This document shows positions 1-8,081 of a stretch of DNA of 64,000 nt, one piece after another (position 1 is the first letter of the stretch; every line of letters begins with the position of its first letter). The notes below the pieces were generated by a model. That model was not told the DNA's origin and searched no databases. It worked only from the letters and a program-made list of their open reading frames with translations. The translations under genes and the position numbers were made by a program. Source of the DNA: Leifsonia virtsii (lineage in GTDB: Bacteria; Actinomycetota; Actinomycetes; Actinomycetales; Microbacteriaceae); NCBI RefSeq assembly GCF_030433675.1, contig NZ_JAROCB010000002.1, positions 496,001-560,000 on the forward strand, written 5' to 3'.

Positions 1-673
1 GCTGGACCGGCTCGACGAGTGGCTCGCCGCCCATCCCGAGGCGTTCGAGGCGGTCGTGACGCGGCGGCTGCCGTCGTGGCTGCCGTCGTTCGTGGACCGC
101 GCGATCGACGAGCGGCTGCACGCGCAGGCCCGCCGCTTCGTGCGGGAGCTGCGCGACGACCCGGACCACCGGCTCCGCCGATCGCTCGACGAATACCTCG
201 CGCAGCTCGCCGACCGGCTGCAGCACGATGACGCCACGATCGAGCGACTGGAGCAGGCGAAGGGGCGGGCGTTCGACGATCCGCGCATCCGGGAGCTGGC
301 CGCCTCCGCCTGGACGGCCGCCCGCGGCGCCGCGATCGGCGCGCTCTCGGATGAGGACGGCGAGCTGCGGAGGCGGGCGGAGGCGCTGCTCGGTGACGCC
401 GCCCGCCGTCTGCTCGCCGACGACGAGCTGCGGGCCTCGCTCAACGCCCGGCTGACCGACGCCGCGCTGCATCTGGTGACGAGCTACCGGAGCGACATCG
501 CCCACGTCATCGCCGAGACGGTGCAGTCGTGGGACCCGGCGGAGACCACCGACAAGATCGAGACGCAGGTCGGCCGCGACCTCCAGTTCATCCGCATCAA
601 CGGCACGGTCGTCGGCGCGCTCGCCGGCCTCGCGATCTACAGCGTCGCCACCGCGATCTCGACCCTGCTCTGA
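1..673 (+). CDS. DUF445 family membrane-anchored protein, C-terminal part
   Basis: The reading frame is open from base 2, so the gene begins left of the window; at least 223 residues are present. The sequence is a charged, helix-rich stretch full of Arg, Asp and Glu, ending in one hydrophobic segment (GTVVGALAGLAIYSVATAIS) just before the stop. The ending DLQFIRINGTVVGALAGL, with its single C-terminal membrane helix, is typical of the DUF445 (YjiN-like) family, whose function is unknown. Its last 37 bases overlap the 3' end of the convergent aminotransferase gene. The family call is fairly firm; the function is not known. Confidence 0.75.
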   Translation, partial: LDRLDEWLAAHPEAFEAVVTRRLPSWLPSFVDRAIDERLHAQARRFVRELRDDPDHRLRRSLDEYLAQLADRLQHDDATIERLEQAKGRAFDDPRIRELAASAWTAARGAAIGALSDEDGELRRRAEALLGDAARRLLADDELRASLNARLTDAALHLVTSYRSDIAHVIAETVQSWDPAETTDKIETQVGRDLQFIRINGTVVGALAGLAIYSVATAISTLL

Positions 674-1827
674 GCGCCGGCGGCGACGGTCGCTGCGATG
701 CGGCGGACCGCCTCGACGACGGTGGAGGGGTTGCAGGCCAGGTTGATCCGCGCGAAACCGCGGCCCGGCTCCCCGAAGGGCAGGCCGGAGTTGAGGGCGA
801 CGCGTCCCGTCTCGATCAGGACGCGGGCGGGGTCGTCGCCGAGTCCCGCGTCCCGGAAATCGAGCCAGGCGAGGTAGCCTGCGTCGGGCCGGACGACGCG
901 GACCGCCGGCGCGTGCTGCGCCAGCTCGGCCTCGAGCAGGCGCACGTTGCGGACGATCGCGTCCACCAGGTCGTCCCGCCAGCGCAGGCAGGAGAGCGCG
1001 GCGACGTTGGCGTGGAGGCCGAGGATGCTCGTGCGGGCGGCGAGCTCGTCCGGCAGCGTGGTCAGGAGTGCGGCCGACCGCTCGTCCGCCGCGACGATGA
1101 CCGCGCACTTCAGGGCGGCGAGGTTCCACGCCTTGCTTGCGGAGCTGACGGTGACGGCCTGGGCGCCGGTGGCCCGCGCGACCGGCGCGAAGGGGGTGAA
1201 GCGTCCACCGGGATGCGTGAGCGGAGCGTGCACCTCGTCGCTGACGACGAACACGTCGTAGCGGGCGGCGAGGGCGGCGAGCTGCTCCAGCACATCCCGG
1301 CTGTGACATCGCCCGGTCGGATTCTGCGGGTTGCACAGCAGTAGCGCGTCGGCGCCCGCGGCGAAGGCGGCCTCGAGCCCGGCGAGGTCGAGCGACCAGT
1401 CCGCGTCCTCCCGCAGCGGCACCGTGACGGCGACGGCGTCCGCCTCCTCCACCATCTCGAAGAACGGCGGGTAGACCGGAGGCGTGAGCACGACGCGGCC
1501 GCCGGCCTCCGGCAGCACAAGGCGCAGCGCCTCCACCACCCCGACCGTCACGTCCGTCGCCAGGTGCACCCAGGCGGGGTCGACCTCCCAGCCCCACTCG
1601 TCGCGCCCGAAGGCGGCGAAAGCGGGCGCGAGCGGCCCGGCGGAGTCGAGGTAGCCGGTGTCGGAGTGCCGTAGCGTCTCGGCCACCCGGTCCAGGATGG
1701 CCGGCTCGACGTCGAAGTCCATCTCCGCGACGAAGACCGGCAGCACGTCCGCGGGGTAGCGGCGCCACTTGATGCTCGACCTGGTCGCGTACAGCTGCTC
1801 CAGGGGCCGGGCCGGTCCGAAGCTCAT
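637..1827 (-). CDS. MalY/PatB-family PLP-dependent C-S lyase (cystathionine beta-lyase type)
   Basis: A 396-residue fold-type I PLP enzyme. Near the start, VFVAEMDFDVEPAI matches the MalY/PatB signature. NPQNPTGR and SDEVHAPL give the pyridoxal-ring Asn and Asp contacts, and SSASKAWNLAALKCA carries the Schiff-base Lys. Relatives split cystathionine or other S-alkyl cysteines to pyruvate, ammonia and a thiol; some are mainly regulators or aminotransferases. I prefer ATG 1827; a GTG two codons upstream (1833) is possible, and neither has a clear ribosome site. Three identical-phase inverted repeats lie 83-137 bases upstream of the ATG and may control it. The 3' end overlaps the convergent DUF445 gene. 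Which substrate it uses cannot be read from the sequence. Confidence 0.85.
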   Translation of the reverse strand: MSFGPARPLEQLYATRSSIKWRRYPADVLPVFVAEMDFDVEPAILDRVAETLRHSDTGYLDSAGPLAPAFAAFGRDEWGWEVDPAWVHLATDVTVGVVEALRLVLPEAGGRVVLTPPVYPPFFEMVEEADAVAVTVPLREDADWSLDLAGLEAAFAAGADALLLCNPQNPTGRCHSRDVLEQLAALAARYDVFVVSDEVHAPLTHPGGRFTPFAPVARATGAQAVTVSSASKAWNLAALKCAVIVAADERSAALLTTLPDELAARTSILGLHANVAALSCLRWRDDLVDAIVRNVRLLEAELAQHAPAVRVVRPDAGYLAWLDFRDAGLGDDPARVLIETGRVALNSGLPFGEPGRGFARINLACNPSTVVEAVRRIAATVAAGAQSRVEIAVATL

Positions 1828-1909
1828 ACACACGGATCATGCCGTGGCCGCCGCGCGAGCGCGAACCGCGACGTCAGAAAGCGTAGTGAAAGGGCTCGGG
1901 TGCCCTGCG

Positions 1910-1964
1910 ATTCGTCACGAATCGGCGCCATTCGTCACGAAGCGCGCCCATTCGTCACGAATCG
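1910..1964. repeat. three 15-bp near-palindromic boxes at exact 20-bp spacing
   Basis: ATTCGTCACGAATCG (1910-1924), ATTCGTCACGAAGCG (1930-1944) and ATTCGTCACGAATCG (1950-1964) repeat with a 20-bp period, that is, on nearly the same DNA face. Each box has the inverted core TTCGT-C-ACGAA. They lie upstream of the PatB-like gene and just past the stop of the GH6 gene. They look like a cooperative operator; the binding protein is unknown. Confidence 0.6.
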
Positions 1965-1984
1965 CGGCGGCCGGCGGGCGGCGG

Positions 1985-2959
1985 CTACGGAGTGGGGCTG
2001 TTCAGCACCAGGGCCTCGGCCGCGCTCTCGTACCAGGCGCCGGCCGGGGGTCCGCCGTTGCAGGGGCCGTCGCTGGCGCCGGGGTGCTTCACCCAGAGCA
2101 GGGCGTCCAGCTTGGTGGAGGTCGACTGGGTGATCTGCGGGTTCTGGCCGAGACCGGCCCCGGGCGGGTTGCACCATGTGCCCGTCCAGCCGTTGCCGTT
2201 GCGGGACACGTCGATCACGAAGTGCTTCCAGCCGACGCGGGAGGAGACCTTCCCCGCGTAGTCGCGCTCGGTCTGGGTGGCGTCGAAGTTGGAGACGTTG
2301 GTGAAGAACCCGCGTGCACTCGCGATGCCCGCGGCGTTCAGGTAGGCGGCCTGAACGTCCGGGGTGAGCCAGCGGGCGTTGCCGCCGTCGAGATAGGTGG
2401 ACAGCCCCGCTGCCGCCAATATCCCGACCGCGGACTGCAGCAGTGGAAGCCGGGTGGCGGCCACCCCGGCGCACTTGGCGCTGGAGAGCATGGCGAGGGA
2501 GTCCGGTTCGACCAGGACGACCGCGCGGCTCCCCGCCAACGAGGCCGCCACCTGCCGCGTCCAGTCGAGGTACTGGTCGGCCGTGTAGCCGCCGGCCGAA
2601 TAGCCGCCGCAGTCCCGATCCGGGATGGCGTAGGTGACGAACACCGGTGTCGCGCCCTGGGCGGCGGCCGCGCGCAGGTGGCGCTGGATCACGCTGACCA
2701 GCAGCGTCGGCGTGTACCAGTCGCCCAGCCACACGGCCGTCGGCTGGCTCGCAATGCGTCCGATGAGCGCGGCCCTGGCCGTGTCGCCCTGGGCGAGGAG
2801 GGAGTCGTACACGCGCTGGGCGTCGCTGGTCGGGTCGACGTACAGGCGACTGCCGAAGGCGGGAGGATCGTCGGCGCGGGCGGGCGGAGCCGTCGGCGCC
2901 GTCACGAGCGCAGCCGCCACGACGGCTGCGCCGACCAGGGAGGCGATCACTCTGCGCAT
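1985..2959 (-). CDS. secreted glycoside hydrolase family 6 (endoglucanase/cellobiohydrolase)
   Basis: A 324-residue protein with a Sec signal peptide (MRRVIASLVGAAVVAAALVT, cut near PARA-DD), so it is exported. It continues with the GH6 start FGSRLYVDPTSDAQRVYDSL, then YAIPDRDCGGYSAGG (containing the catalytic acid Asp), VVLVEPDSLAML, HFVIDVSRNGNG and WVKHPGASDGPCN (the region of the proposed base). GH6 enzymes invert the anomeric centre while cutting beta-1,4-glucan. The length is that of a bare catalytic domain; no cellulose-binding module is present. It stands alone with no cellulosome or sugar-transport partner nearby, so plant or soil cellulose scavenging is an inference. Whether it works as an endo- or exo-enzyme is not decided here. 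Confidence 0.88.
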   Translation of the reverse strand: MRRVIASLVGAAVVAAALVTAPTAPPARADDPPAFGSRLYVDPTSDAQRVYDSLLAQGDTARAALIGRIASQPTAVWLGDWYTPTLLVSVIQRHLRAAAAQGATPVFVTYAIPDRDCGGYSAGGYTADQYLDWTRQVAASLAGSRAVVLVEPDSLAMLSSAKCAGVAATRLPLLQSAVGILAAAGLSTYLDGGNARWLTPDVQAAYLNAAGIASARGFFTNVSNFDATQTERDYAGKVSSRVGWKHFVIDVSRNGNGWTGTWCNPPGAGLGQNPQITQSTSTKLDALLWVKHPGASDGPCNGGPPAGAWYESAAEALVLNSPTP

Positions 2960-3040
2960 ACCCGGACTATCGGCCGGGACGCGGCGACGGTCAGCGAGTT
3001 CGTGCGAATGAACGGGGGATCACCGTCCCGTGGGACCAAG

Positions 3041-3072
3041 AAACCCCCGGCTTCCACAGGGGACCGGGGGTT
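3041..3072 (-). terminator. terminator of the tRNA cluster
   Basis: CCCCCGG (3044-3050) pairs with CCGGGGG (3064-3070). Read on the minus strand, the stem is followed by TTTCTT, right after the tRNA-Phe gene. Confidence 0.7.
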
Positions 3073-3076
3073 ATGG

Positions 3077-3149
3077 TGGCTCCGACCGGCATCGATCCGG
3101 TGACCTTTCGATTTTCAGTCGAACGCTCTACCAACTGAGCTACAGAGCC
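3077..3149 (-). tRNA. tRNA-Phe (GAA)
   Basis: The 73-nt cloverleaf has a 7-bp acceptor stem GGCTCTG/CGGAGCC, discriminator A, T-loop sequence in GGATCGAT, and anticodon loop CTGAAAA giving GAA. CCA is not encoded. It is the last of three tRNA genes read leftward and has a terminator directly behind it. Confidence 0.95.
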
Positions 3150-3194
3150 GTGCCGCCGAAGCGGCGGGCCGCTGCGAACAGCGGCCATAGACGG

Positions 3195-3218
3195 AAGCCC
3201 TTCCGGAAGGAAGGGCTT
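3195..3218 (-). other. 10-bp hairpin between tRNA-Asp and tRNA-Phe
   Basis: AAGCCCTTCC and GGAAGGGCTT form a perfect 10-bp stem with a 4-base loop in the tRNA spacer. There is no U-tract after it on the minus strand, so a processing signal or mRNA-like spacer hairpin is more likely than a terminator. Confidence 0.5.
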
Positions 3219-3228
3219 GTCGCCGTGG

Positions 3229-3302
3229 CGACCCTGACGGGACTTGAACCCGCGACCTCCGCCGTGACAGGGCGGCACGCTAACCAACTGCGCTACAGGG
3301 CC
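3229..3302 (-). tRNA. tRNA-Asp (GTC)
   Basis: A 74-nt cloverleaf with acceptor GGCCCTG/CAGGGTC, discriminator G, T-arm GGGTTCAAGTCCC, and anticodon loop CTGTCAC giving GTC. CCA is not encoded. It is the middle gene of the cluster. Confidence 0.95.
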
Positions 3303-3344
3303 TTATTGTGGTGCTTTTTAAATTGTAGTGGCGTCCGTTGGACG

Positions 3345-3417
3345 TGACCCCAACGGGATTCGAACCCGTGCTACCGCCGTGAAAGGGCGGCGTCCTAGGC
3401 CGCTAAACGATGGGGCC
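3345..3417 (-). tRNA. tRNA-Glu (TTC)
   Basis: A 73-nt cloverleaf with acceptor GGCCCCA/TGGGGTC, T-arm GGGTTCGAATCCC and anticodon loop CTTTCAC giving TTC. It is the first gene of the leftward Glu-Asp-Phe cluster; the spacer to tRNA-Asp is 42 nt. Confidence 0.95.
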
Positions 3418-3767
3418 GGATCGTCCCGAATCGCTCTCGCTTTCCGATGACCACCGACGCATAAGCATACGGAAGTGCGGGCGAGAATGCGAATCGGGTC
3501 CGGATCCCGGGCGGGTCGGCCGCATCGAGGATCTCTCGCTTCTCGCAACGCCCCCGCTGAATACCCCGTCGTCGCCCGTCCTCGCCATAGTCTGCGGCCC
3601 AGGCGGTCCCCCGGCCGCCCGTGCGCCGGCACGCCACCTCGACCGATTCCGGCCACCCGAAGCTGGGTGTCCCGGGACTCTCCTTGGTAGAGTTGCGCCT
3701 GTTGACAGGGTGACTGATGTGACGTGTGTGACGAATGTGAATGCAGAGTGAGCGGGTCGAGAACACC
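3418..3767. other. 350-bp intergenic region between the tRNA cluster and the M23 gene
   Basis: No convincing gene is present. On the minus strand, TTCGCA (3488-3493) and TATGCT (3464-3469), 18 bp apart, could be the tRNA promoter; the fit is weak. At the right end are TTGACA (3702-3707) and the GTGAC repeats listed separately. I see nothing else in the middle. Confidence 0.5.
3710..3740 (+). promoter_or_regulatory. four GTGA(C) direct repeats with a 9-bp period
   Basis: GTGACTGAT, GTGACGTGT, GTGACGAAT and GTGA begin at 3710, 3719, 3728 and 3737. They sit just behind a perfect TTGACA (3702-3707) and 28-58 bases ahead of the M23 peptidase start. Direct-repeat sites of this general kind are used by the actinobacterial cell-wall response regulator MtrA; that assignment here is an inference. 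Confidence 0.5.
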
Positions 3768-5039
3768 ATGAGACGCCAGAGAACCAGCAGAACGGTCCTC
3801 CCGATCGAGCCGGTACGCGGCCGTCGCCGGCTGGTCCGTGGCGCCGTCGCCGCTCTCTCCATCGCTGTCGTCACCGCGGTCGGCTCTGTCGCCGCCCCGG
3901 CCTACGCCGACTACCCGAGCTGGCAGGACGTCCAGAACGCCAAGGCGAACGAGGCCGCCGCCGCCGCGCAGGTGACCCGCATCAACGACCTCATCGGCCA
4001 GCTCAAGCAGGAGGTCGCGGACACGCAGGCCGCGGCCGTCAAGCGGGGCGAGGAACTCGCGGCGGCGCAGGAGGCTCTCGACAATGCGACGATGGACGCC
4101 CTCGACCTCGAGTCGCAGGCCGCCGCGAGCCAGAAGAAGGCGGACGACGCCAGCACTCAGGCGGGCAAGCTCGCCGCCCAGCTCTACCGCACCGGTGGCC
4201 GCAACCTGTCGGCCAACCTCTTCCTCAGCGGCAACAACGCCACCTCGACCAGCCCGGAGCGGCTGCTCTCCGACCTCGGCAGCATGTCCAAGCTGGTCGA
4301 GCAGTCCAACAAGGTCTACGCCGACGCCAAGGCGGCCCAGAACACGGCCAAGGCGCTCGCGCTCAAGGCGGACGCCGCGAAGGCCGTCCGCGAGAAGCTG
4401 AAGGTCGCGGCCGACGCCGCGATGCAGGCCGCGATCGAGGCGGCCAAGGCGGCGCAGGACAAGCTGGCCGAGCAGCAGAAGCAGATCGTCGTCATGCAGG
4501 CACAGCTGGCGGCGCTCAAGGACACGACCACGAAGGTCGTCTCGGGCTACGAGGCGGGCGTCGCCGCAGCGGCCGCGGCCGCCGCGGCCCGCGGCTCCGC
4601 AGGACTCCCCGGCGGCACGGTCGGCCCGCAGGGCTGGGCCGTCCCGGCCGGCGGTCCGATCACCGACGGGTTCGGCGCGCGGCCGTCGCCCGGCGGCGTC
4701 GGCAGCACCTACCACCTCGGCATCGACATCGGCGCCGGCTGCAACTCGCCGATCTACGCGGCGCACGACGGCACTGTGATCTACGCGGGCCCGAACGGCT
4801 CGTACGGCAACTTCGTGCTCATCGACAACGGCGGCGGCATCAAGACCGGCTACGCCCACATCCGCGACGGCGGCATCCTCGTCGGCATCGGCCAGAGCGT
4901 CGGCGCGGGTCAGCCCATCGCGCGCGTCGGCACGACCGGCGCGTCCACCGGCTGCCACCTCCACTACGAGGTGCGCGTCAACGACACGAAGATCGACGGA
5001 ATCCCTTTCATGAGAGACAGGCAGGCACCCCTTGGCTGA
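3768..5039 (+). CDS. secreted M23 peptidoglycan endopeptidase with N-terminal coiled coil
   Basis: A 423-residue protein. A twin-Arg-rich leader (MRRQRTSR...RGRRRLVRGAVAALSIAVV) ends near APAYA-DYPSW, giving export. Residues about 45-270 are Ala/Lys/Gln-rich coiled coil, as in PcsB/RipC-type hydrolases held inactive until a divisome partner opens them. The C-terminal M23 LytM domain has the zinc ligands H316 and D320 (YHLGIDIG) and H399 (CHLHYEV), with H397 as the catalytic His, so it should be active and cut peptide cross-links. I chose ATG 3768; ATG 3741 (nine residues longer) lies inside the GTGAC repeats. It overlaps the next hydrolase gene by 8 bases, so the two are co-transcribed. Confidence 0.85.
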   Translation: MRRQRTSRTVLPIEPVRGRRRLVRGAVAALSIAVVTAVGSVAAPAYADYPSWQDVQNAKANEAAAAAQVTRINDLIGQLKQEVADTQAAAVKRGEELAAAQEALDNATMDALDLESQAAASQKKADDASTQAGKLAAQLYRTGGRNLSANLFLSGNNATSTSPERLLSDLGSMSKLVEQSNKVYADAKAAQNTAKALALKADAAKAVREKLKVAADAAMQAAIEAAKAAQDKLAEQQKQIVVMQAQLAALKDTTTKVVSGYEAGVAAAAAAAAARGSAGLPGGTVGPQGWAVPAGGPITDGFGARPSPGGVGSTYHLGIDIGAGCNSPIYAAHDGTVIYAGPNGSYGNFVLIDNGGGIKTGYAHIRDGGILVGIGQSVGAGQPIARVGTTGASTGCHLHYEVRVNDTKIDGIPFMRDRQAPLG

Positions 5040-6339
5040 CGCGAACGAGAAGACCAGCCGGGTGCGCCCCGGGCTCGCCATCGGGGCGGGCGTCATGGGC
5101 GCGGTCACGGCATCCATCGGCATCGTCACTCCCGCACAAGCGGTCGACTACCCGTCGTGGAACGACGTCCAGCAGGCGAAGGACAACGTCGCCAACCAGC
5201 AGGCGATGATCGACAACATCACGACGCTGATCGGCGGCCTGCAGTCGAACGTGGACGCGGCCCGCATCGCCTCGGAGAAGGCGGCTGAGGCATACTTTCA
5301 GGCGAAGGACGCACTGGACGCGGCGACGGCGAAGGCCGACGACCTCCAGAAGCAGGCGACCGACGCCGCGGCCAAGGCCAAGACGTCGAAGATGCGCGCG
5401 GGACTCCTCGCGTCGCACCTCGCCAAGTCGGGTGGGGGAGACGTCACCACCGACCTGATGCTCAAGGGCGGCGGATCGGGCTCTGCGGCGGACAAGCTGC
5501 TGTTCCAGCTCGGCACGATGAGCAAGCTCACGGAGCAGTCGAAGGCCGTCTACGACCAGGCGACGAAGGACAAGAACACGGCGGACGCCCTCACCGCGCA
5601 GGCGAAGGCGGCCAAGACCGAGCGAGAGTCGCTGGCGACGGAGGCCGACAAGGCCCTCGCGGCGGCGCAGTCCGCTCAGGCCGCGGCGCAGTCCGCGTTG
5701 GCGACCCAGCAGCAGAAGTCGACCGAGCTCGTCGCGCAGCTGGCCACCCTGAAGAACACTTCGGCGCAGACGGAGGCCGCGTACCTCCAGGGCGAGCAGG
5801 TCAAGGCGCAGCAGGAGGCCGCGGCGCGTGCAGCCGCTGCGGCTGCGGCGGCGGCAGCCGCAGCGAACAACCCGCCTGCGCCCTCGGGCGGCGGCGGCTC
5901 GGCCCCCAGCAGCGGAGGCGGTGGCGGCAGCAGCGCTCCGGCCGCGCCTCCGGCCGCGAACGGCAATGTGGTGCAGACCGCGATCGCCTACGCCCAGGCC
6001 CAGCTCGGCAAGCCGTACATCTTCGGCGGCGAGGGCCCCGTGGGCTATGACTGCTCCGGCCTGACGATGAAGGCCTACGCTTACGCGGGCGTCTATATCG
6101 GCTCGCACTCGGTCAACAACCAGTACTACACCGCGGCCAACCGCGGCCAGCTGGTGTCGTACAGCGCAAGGCAGCCGGGCGACCTCATCTTCTGGGGTTC
6201 AGGCCCTGGAGACTTCTACCACGTCGGCATCTACATCGGGGGCGGCAGGATGATCGCCGCGCCGACCGAGGGCGACGTCGTCAAGACGCAGTCCGTCTGG
6301 GGTTCCCCGTGGCGGATGGTCGCGCGCCCCAGCGCCTGA
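5032..6339 (+). CDS. secreted NlpC/P60 (C40) peptidoglycan hydrolase with N-terminal coiled coil
   Basis: A 435-residue protein that starts at TTG 5032, inside the end of the M23 gene. It has a hydrophobic leader (AIGAGVMGAVTASIGIVTPAQA) and then DYPSWNDVQQAK, nearly the same mature start as its neighbour. The long coiled coil with GTMSKLTEQSKAVYDQA also matches the neighbour (GSMSKLVEQSNKVYADA). A poly-Ala and Gly/Ser/Pro linker (about 265-305) leads to the NlpC/P60 domain, with catalytic C341 (YDCSGL) and H397 (YHVGIYIGGG). NlpC/P60 enzymes of actinobacteria usually cut the D-Glu-diaminopimelate or equivalent bond in stem peptides. The pair looks like a duplication in which the catalytic domain was swapped. 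Confidence 0.88.
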   Translation: MADANEKTSRVRPGLAIGAGVMGAVTASIGIVTPAQAVDYPSWNDVQQAKDNVANQQAMIDNITTLIGGLQSNVDAARIASEKAAEAYFQAKDALDAATAKADDLQKQATDAAAKAKTSKMRAGLLASHLAKSGGGDVTTDLMLKGGGSGSAADKLLFQLGTMSKLTEQSKAVYDQATKDKNTADALTAQAKAAKTERESLATEADKALAAAQSAQAAAQSALATQQQKSTELVAQLATLKNTSAQTEAAYLQGEQVKAQQEAAARAAAAAAAAAAAANNPPAPSGGGGSAPSSGGGGGSSAPAAPPAANGNVVQTAIAYAQAQLGKPYIFGGEGPVGYDCSGLTMKAYAYAGVYIGSHSVNNQYYTAANRGQLVSYSARQPGDLIFWGSGPGDFYHVGIYIGGGRMIAAPTEGDVVKTQSVWGSPWRMVARPSA

Positions 6340-6360
6340 TCCCACCGCTGCCGCAACGCA

Positions 6361-6421
6361 AACAGCTCCGGACTTCTTCGACCGAATCCGCGTGGATCGG
6401 TCGAAAAAGTCCGGAGCTGTT
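6361..6421. terminator. bidirectional terminator between the NlpC/P60 gene and ppa
   Basis: Two 25-base arms (6361-6385 and 6397-6421) pair nearly perfectly, with only a few mismatches near the A-run, and are joined by an 11-base loop. It lies between two convergent genes and has A/T-rich ends inside the stem. Confidence 0.75.
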
Positions 6422-6446
6422 GGCTTGGGCGGGCCCGCGGGAGGGG

Positions 6447-6938
6447 TCAGTGGCCCTCGGCGGCGAGCTTCGCGATCGCCTTCTGCACGAGGGAGTCGGC
6501 CTCGGCCGCATCGCCCCAGCCCTCGATGTTGACGAACTTGCCCGGCTCTAGGTCCTTGTAGCGGGCGAAGAAGTGCTCGATCTCCTTGCGGGTCTGCTCC
6601 GGGATGTCGTTCACATCCTGGATGTGCTGCCAGCGCGGGTCCTTGTACGGCACGGCGATGATCTTCGCGTCGCCGCCCGCCTCGTCGCTCATGTTGAGCA
6701 CGGCGACCGGGCGCACCTTGACGCCGACGCCCGGGAACACCGGGTACTCGAGCAGCACGAGCGCGTCCAGCGGGTCGCCGTCGTCGCCCAGGGTGTTCTC
6801 GAAGAAGCCGTAGTCGGTCGGGTACACGAAGCTCGTGAACAGCACCCGGTCGAGGTAGACGCGACCGGTCTCGTGGTCCACCTCGTACTTGTTGCGGCTC
6901 CCCTTGGGGATCTCGATGACGACGTCGTATTCGGCCAT
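6447..6938 (-). CDS. ppa: inorganic pyrophosphatase
   Basis: A 163-residue cytosolic family I pyrophosphatase, which hydrolyses PPi to two phosphates and so drives biosynthetic reactions. It has [18 protein letters not shown] at the start, then [26 protein letters not shown], which carries the signature metal-binding Asp residues. [14 protein letters not shown] and [14 protein letters not shown] complete the fold. Length is normal for the short prokaryotic form. The start ATG has AAGGAG upstream. It is divergent from tilS across a 44-bp gap that contains the palindrome TAACGTTA, which could serve as a -10 element in both directions. Confidence 0.97.
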   Translation of the reverse strand: MAEYDVVIEIPKGSRNKYEVDHETGRVYLDRVLFTSFVYPTDYGFFENTLGDDGDPLDALVLLEYPVFPGVGVKVRPVAVLNMSDEAGGDAKIIAVPYKDPRWQHIQDVNDIPEQTRKEIEHFFARYKDLEPGKFVNIEGWGDAAEADSLVQKAIAKLAAEGH

Positions 6939-6982
6939 GCCGTACTCCTTATGTGGTCGTGATTCGGCACTAACGTTACTAG

Positions 6983-8056
6983 GTGCCCCTCAACGGTCAG
7001 GATGCTTCCGGGCGCCGCCCGCGCCTCACCCCGCCGATCGCCGACGCCCGCCGCGCGGTGCGGACCGCGCTCGCCGCGGCGGCCGCCCTCCCTCCGGTCG
7101 ACCCGCACGACGACCACGGCCCCGCCCGTCCCGCGCCGCTCTCCGCCGGCGGCCTCGTGCTCGTCGGCCTGAGCGGGGGAGCCGACTCCCTGGCGCTCGC
7201 CGCGGCGACCGCCTTCGAGGCGCCGCGCGCCGGATTCCGCGCCGGGGCCGTCGTGGTCGACCACGGCCTCCAGGAGGGGTCGGACGCCGTCGCGGCGCGT
7301 GCCGCCGGACAGGCCGCCGCGCTCGGGCTCGACCCCGTCCTCGTCGAGCGCGTCTCGGTCGACGAGGACGGCGGGCCGGAGGGCGCCGCCCGCGCCGCCC
7401 GGCACGCCGCCTTCGACCGGGCGCTGGTGGAGACCGGCGCAGAGCGCGTCCTGCTCGCCCACACGCTCGACGACCAGGCCGAGACGGTGCTGCTCGGGCT
7501 CGCGCGCGGCTCCGGACCGTCGAGCCTGCAGGGGATGCTGCCGGACACTGGCCGGCTGCTCCGCCCCTTCCTCGGGCTGCGTCGCGCCGAGACGCGGGCC
7601 TTCTGCGCCGACAGCGGGCTGGAGCCCTGGGACGACCCGCACAACGACGACCCCTCCTACACGCGCGTGCGCGTGCGGAACGCCGTGCTCCCGGTGCTGG
7701 AGCGCGAGCTCGGCCCGGGTGTCGCCGAGGCGCTGGCGCGCACGGCCGAGCAGCTGCGCGAAGACGACGACGCCCTCGACGGACTCGCACTCGAGTGGGC
7801 GCAGGAGCTGGTCAGCCAGGCCGACGACGGCTCCGTCGCGCTCGACGTCCGCGGGCTCGCGGCCGACCCGGCGGCACTGCGGCAGCGCATCATCCGCCTC
7901 GTCGTCTCCGCGGAGTTCGGCGTCTCGCTCACCCGCGCCCACACCCTGGCCGTCGCAGCCCTCATCACCGACTGGCACGGGCAGGGGCCGGTCGATCTGC
8001 CAGGCGTTAGAGTGGTCAGGCAGAACGGGCTGCTCACGTTTCACCCCACCACGTAA
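6983..8056 (+). CDS. tilS: tRNA(Ile)-lysidine synthase
   Basis: A 357-residue N-type ATP pyrophosphatase. [16 protein letters not shown] is the PP-loop; [19 protein letters not shown] and [41 protein letters not shown] are the family's other blocks. TilS puts lysine on C34 of the CAU tRNA-Ile so that it reads AUA. The GTG start has no Shine-Dalgarno sequence. TAACGT lies at 6971-6976, 6 bases before the start, so transcription may begin at the GTG itself (a leaderless mRNA, common in actinobacteria). hpt follows after 25 bases, the usual tilS-hpt-ftsH order. Confidence 0.95.
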   Translation: MPLNGQDASGRRPRLTPPIADARRAVRTALAAAAALPPVDPHDDHGPARPAPLSAGGLVLVGLSGGADSLALAAATAFEAPRAGFRAGAVVVDHGLQEGSDAVAARAAGQAAALGLDPVLVERVSVDEDGGPEGAARAARHAAFDRALVETGAERVLLAHTLDDQAETVLLGLARGSGPSSLQGMLPDTGRLLRPFLGLRRAETRAFCADSGLEPWDDPHNDDPSYTRVRVRNAVLPVLERELGPGVAEALARTAEQLREDDDALDGLALEWAQELVSQADDGSVALDVRGLAADPAALRQRIIRLVVSAEFGVSLTRAHTLAVAALITDWHGQGPVDLPGVRVVRQNGLLTFHPTT

Positions 8057-8081
8057 GCCACGTAAGGACAGCGCCACCCCC

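Noticed and set aside
3410-3751. Small open frames on both strands between tRNA-Glu and the M23 gene
   Set aside because: They run through the tRNA or the repeat region, have no ribosome site and show no protein-like composition.
5826-5870. GC-rich triplet repeat in the NlpC/P60 gene
   Set aside because: It encodes a poly-Ala linker between coiled coil and catalytic domain; low-complexity coding, not a separate repeat element.
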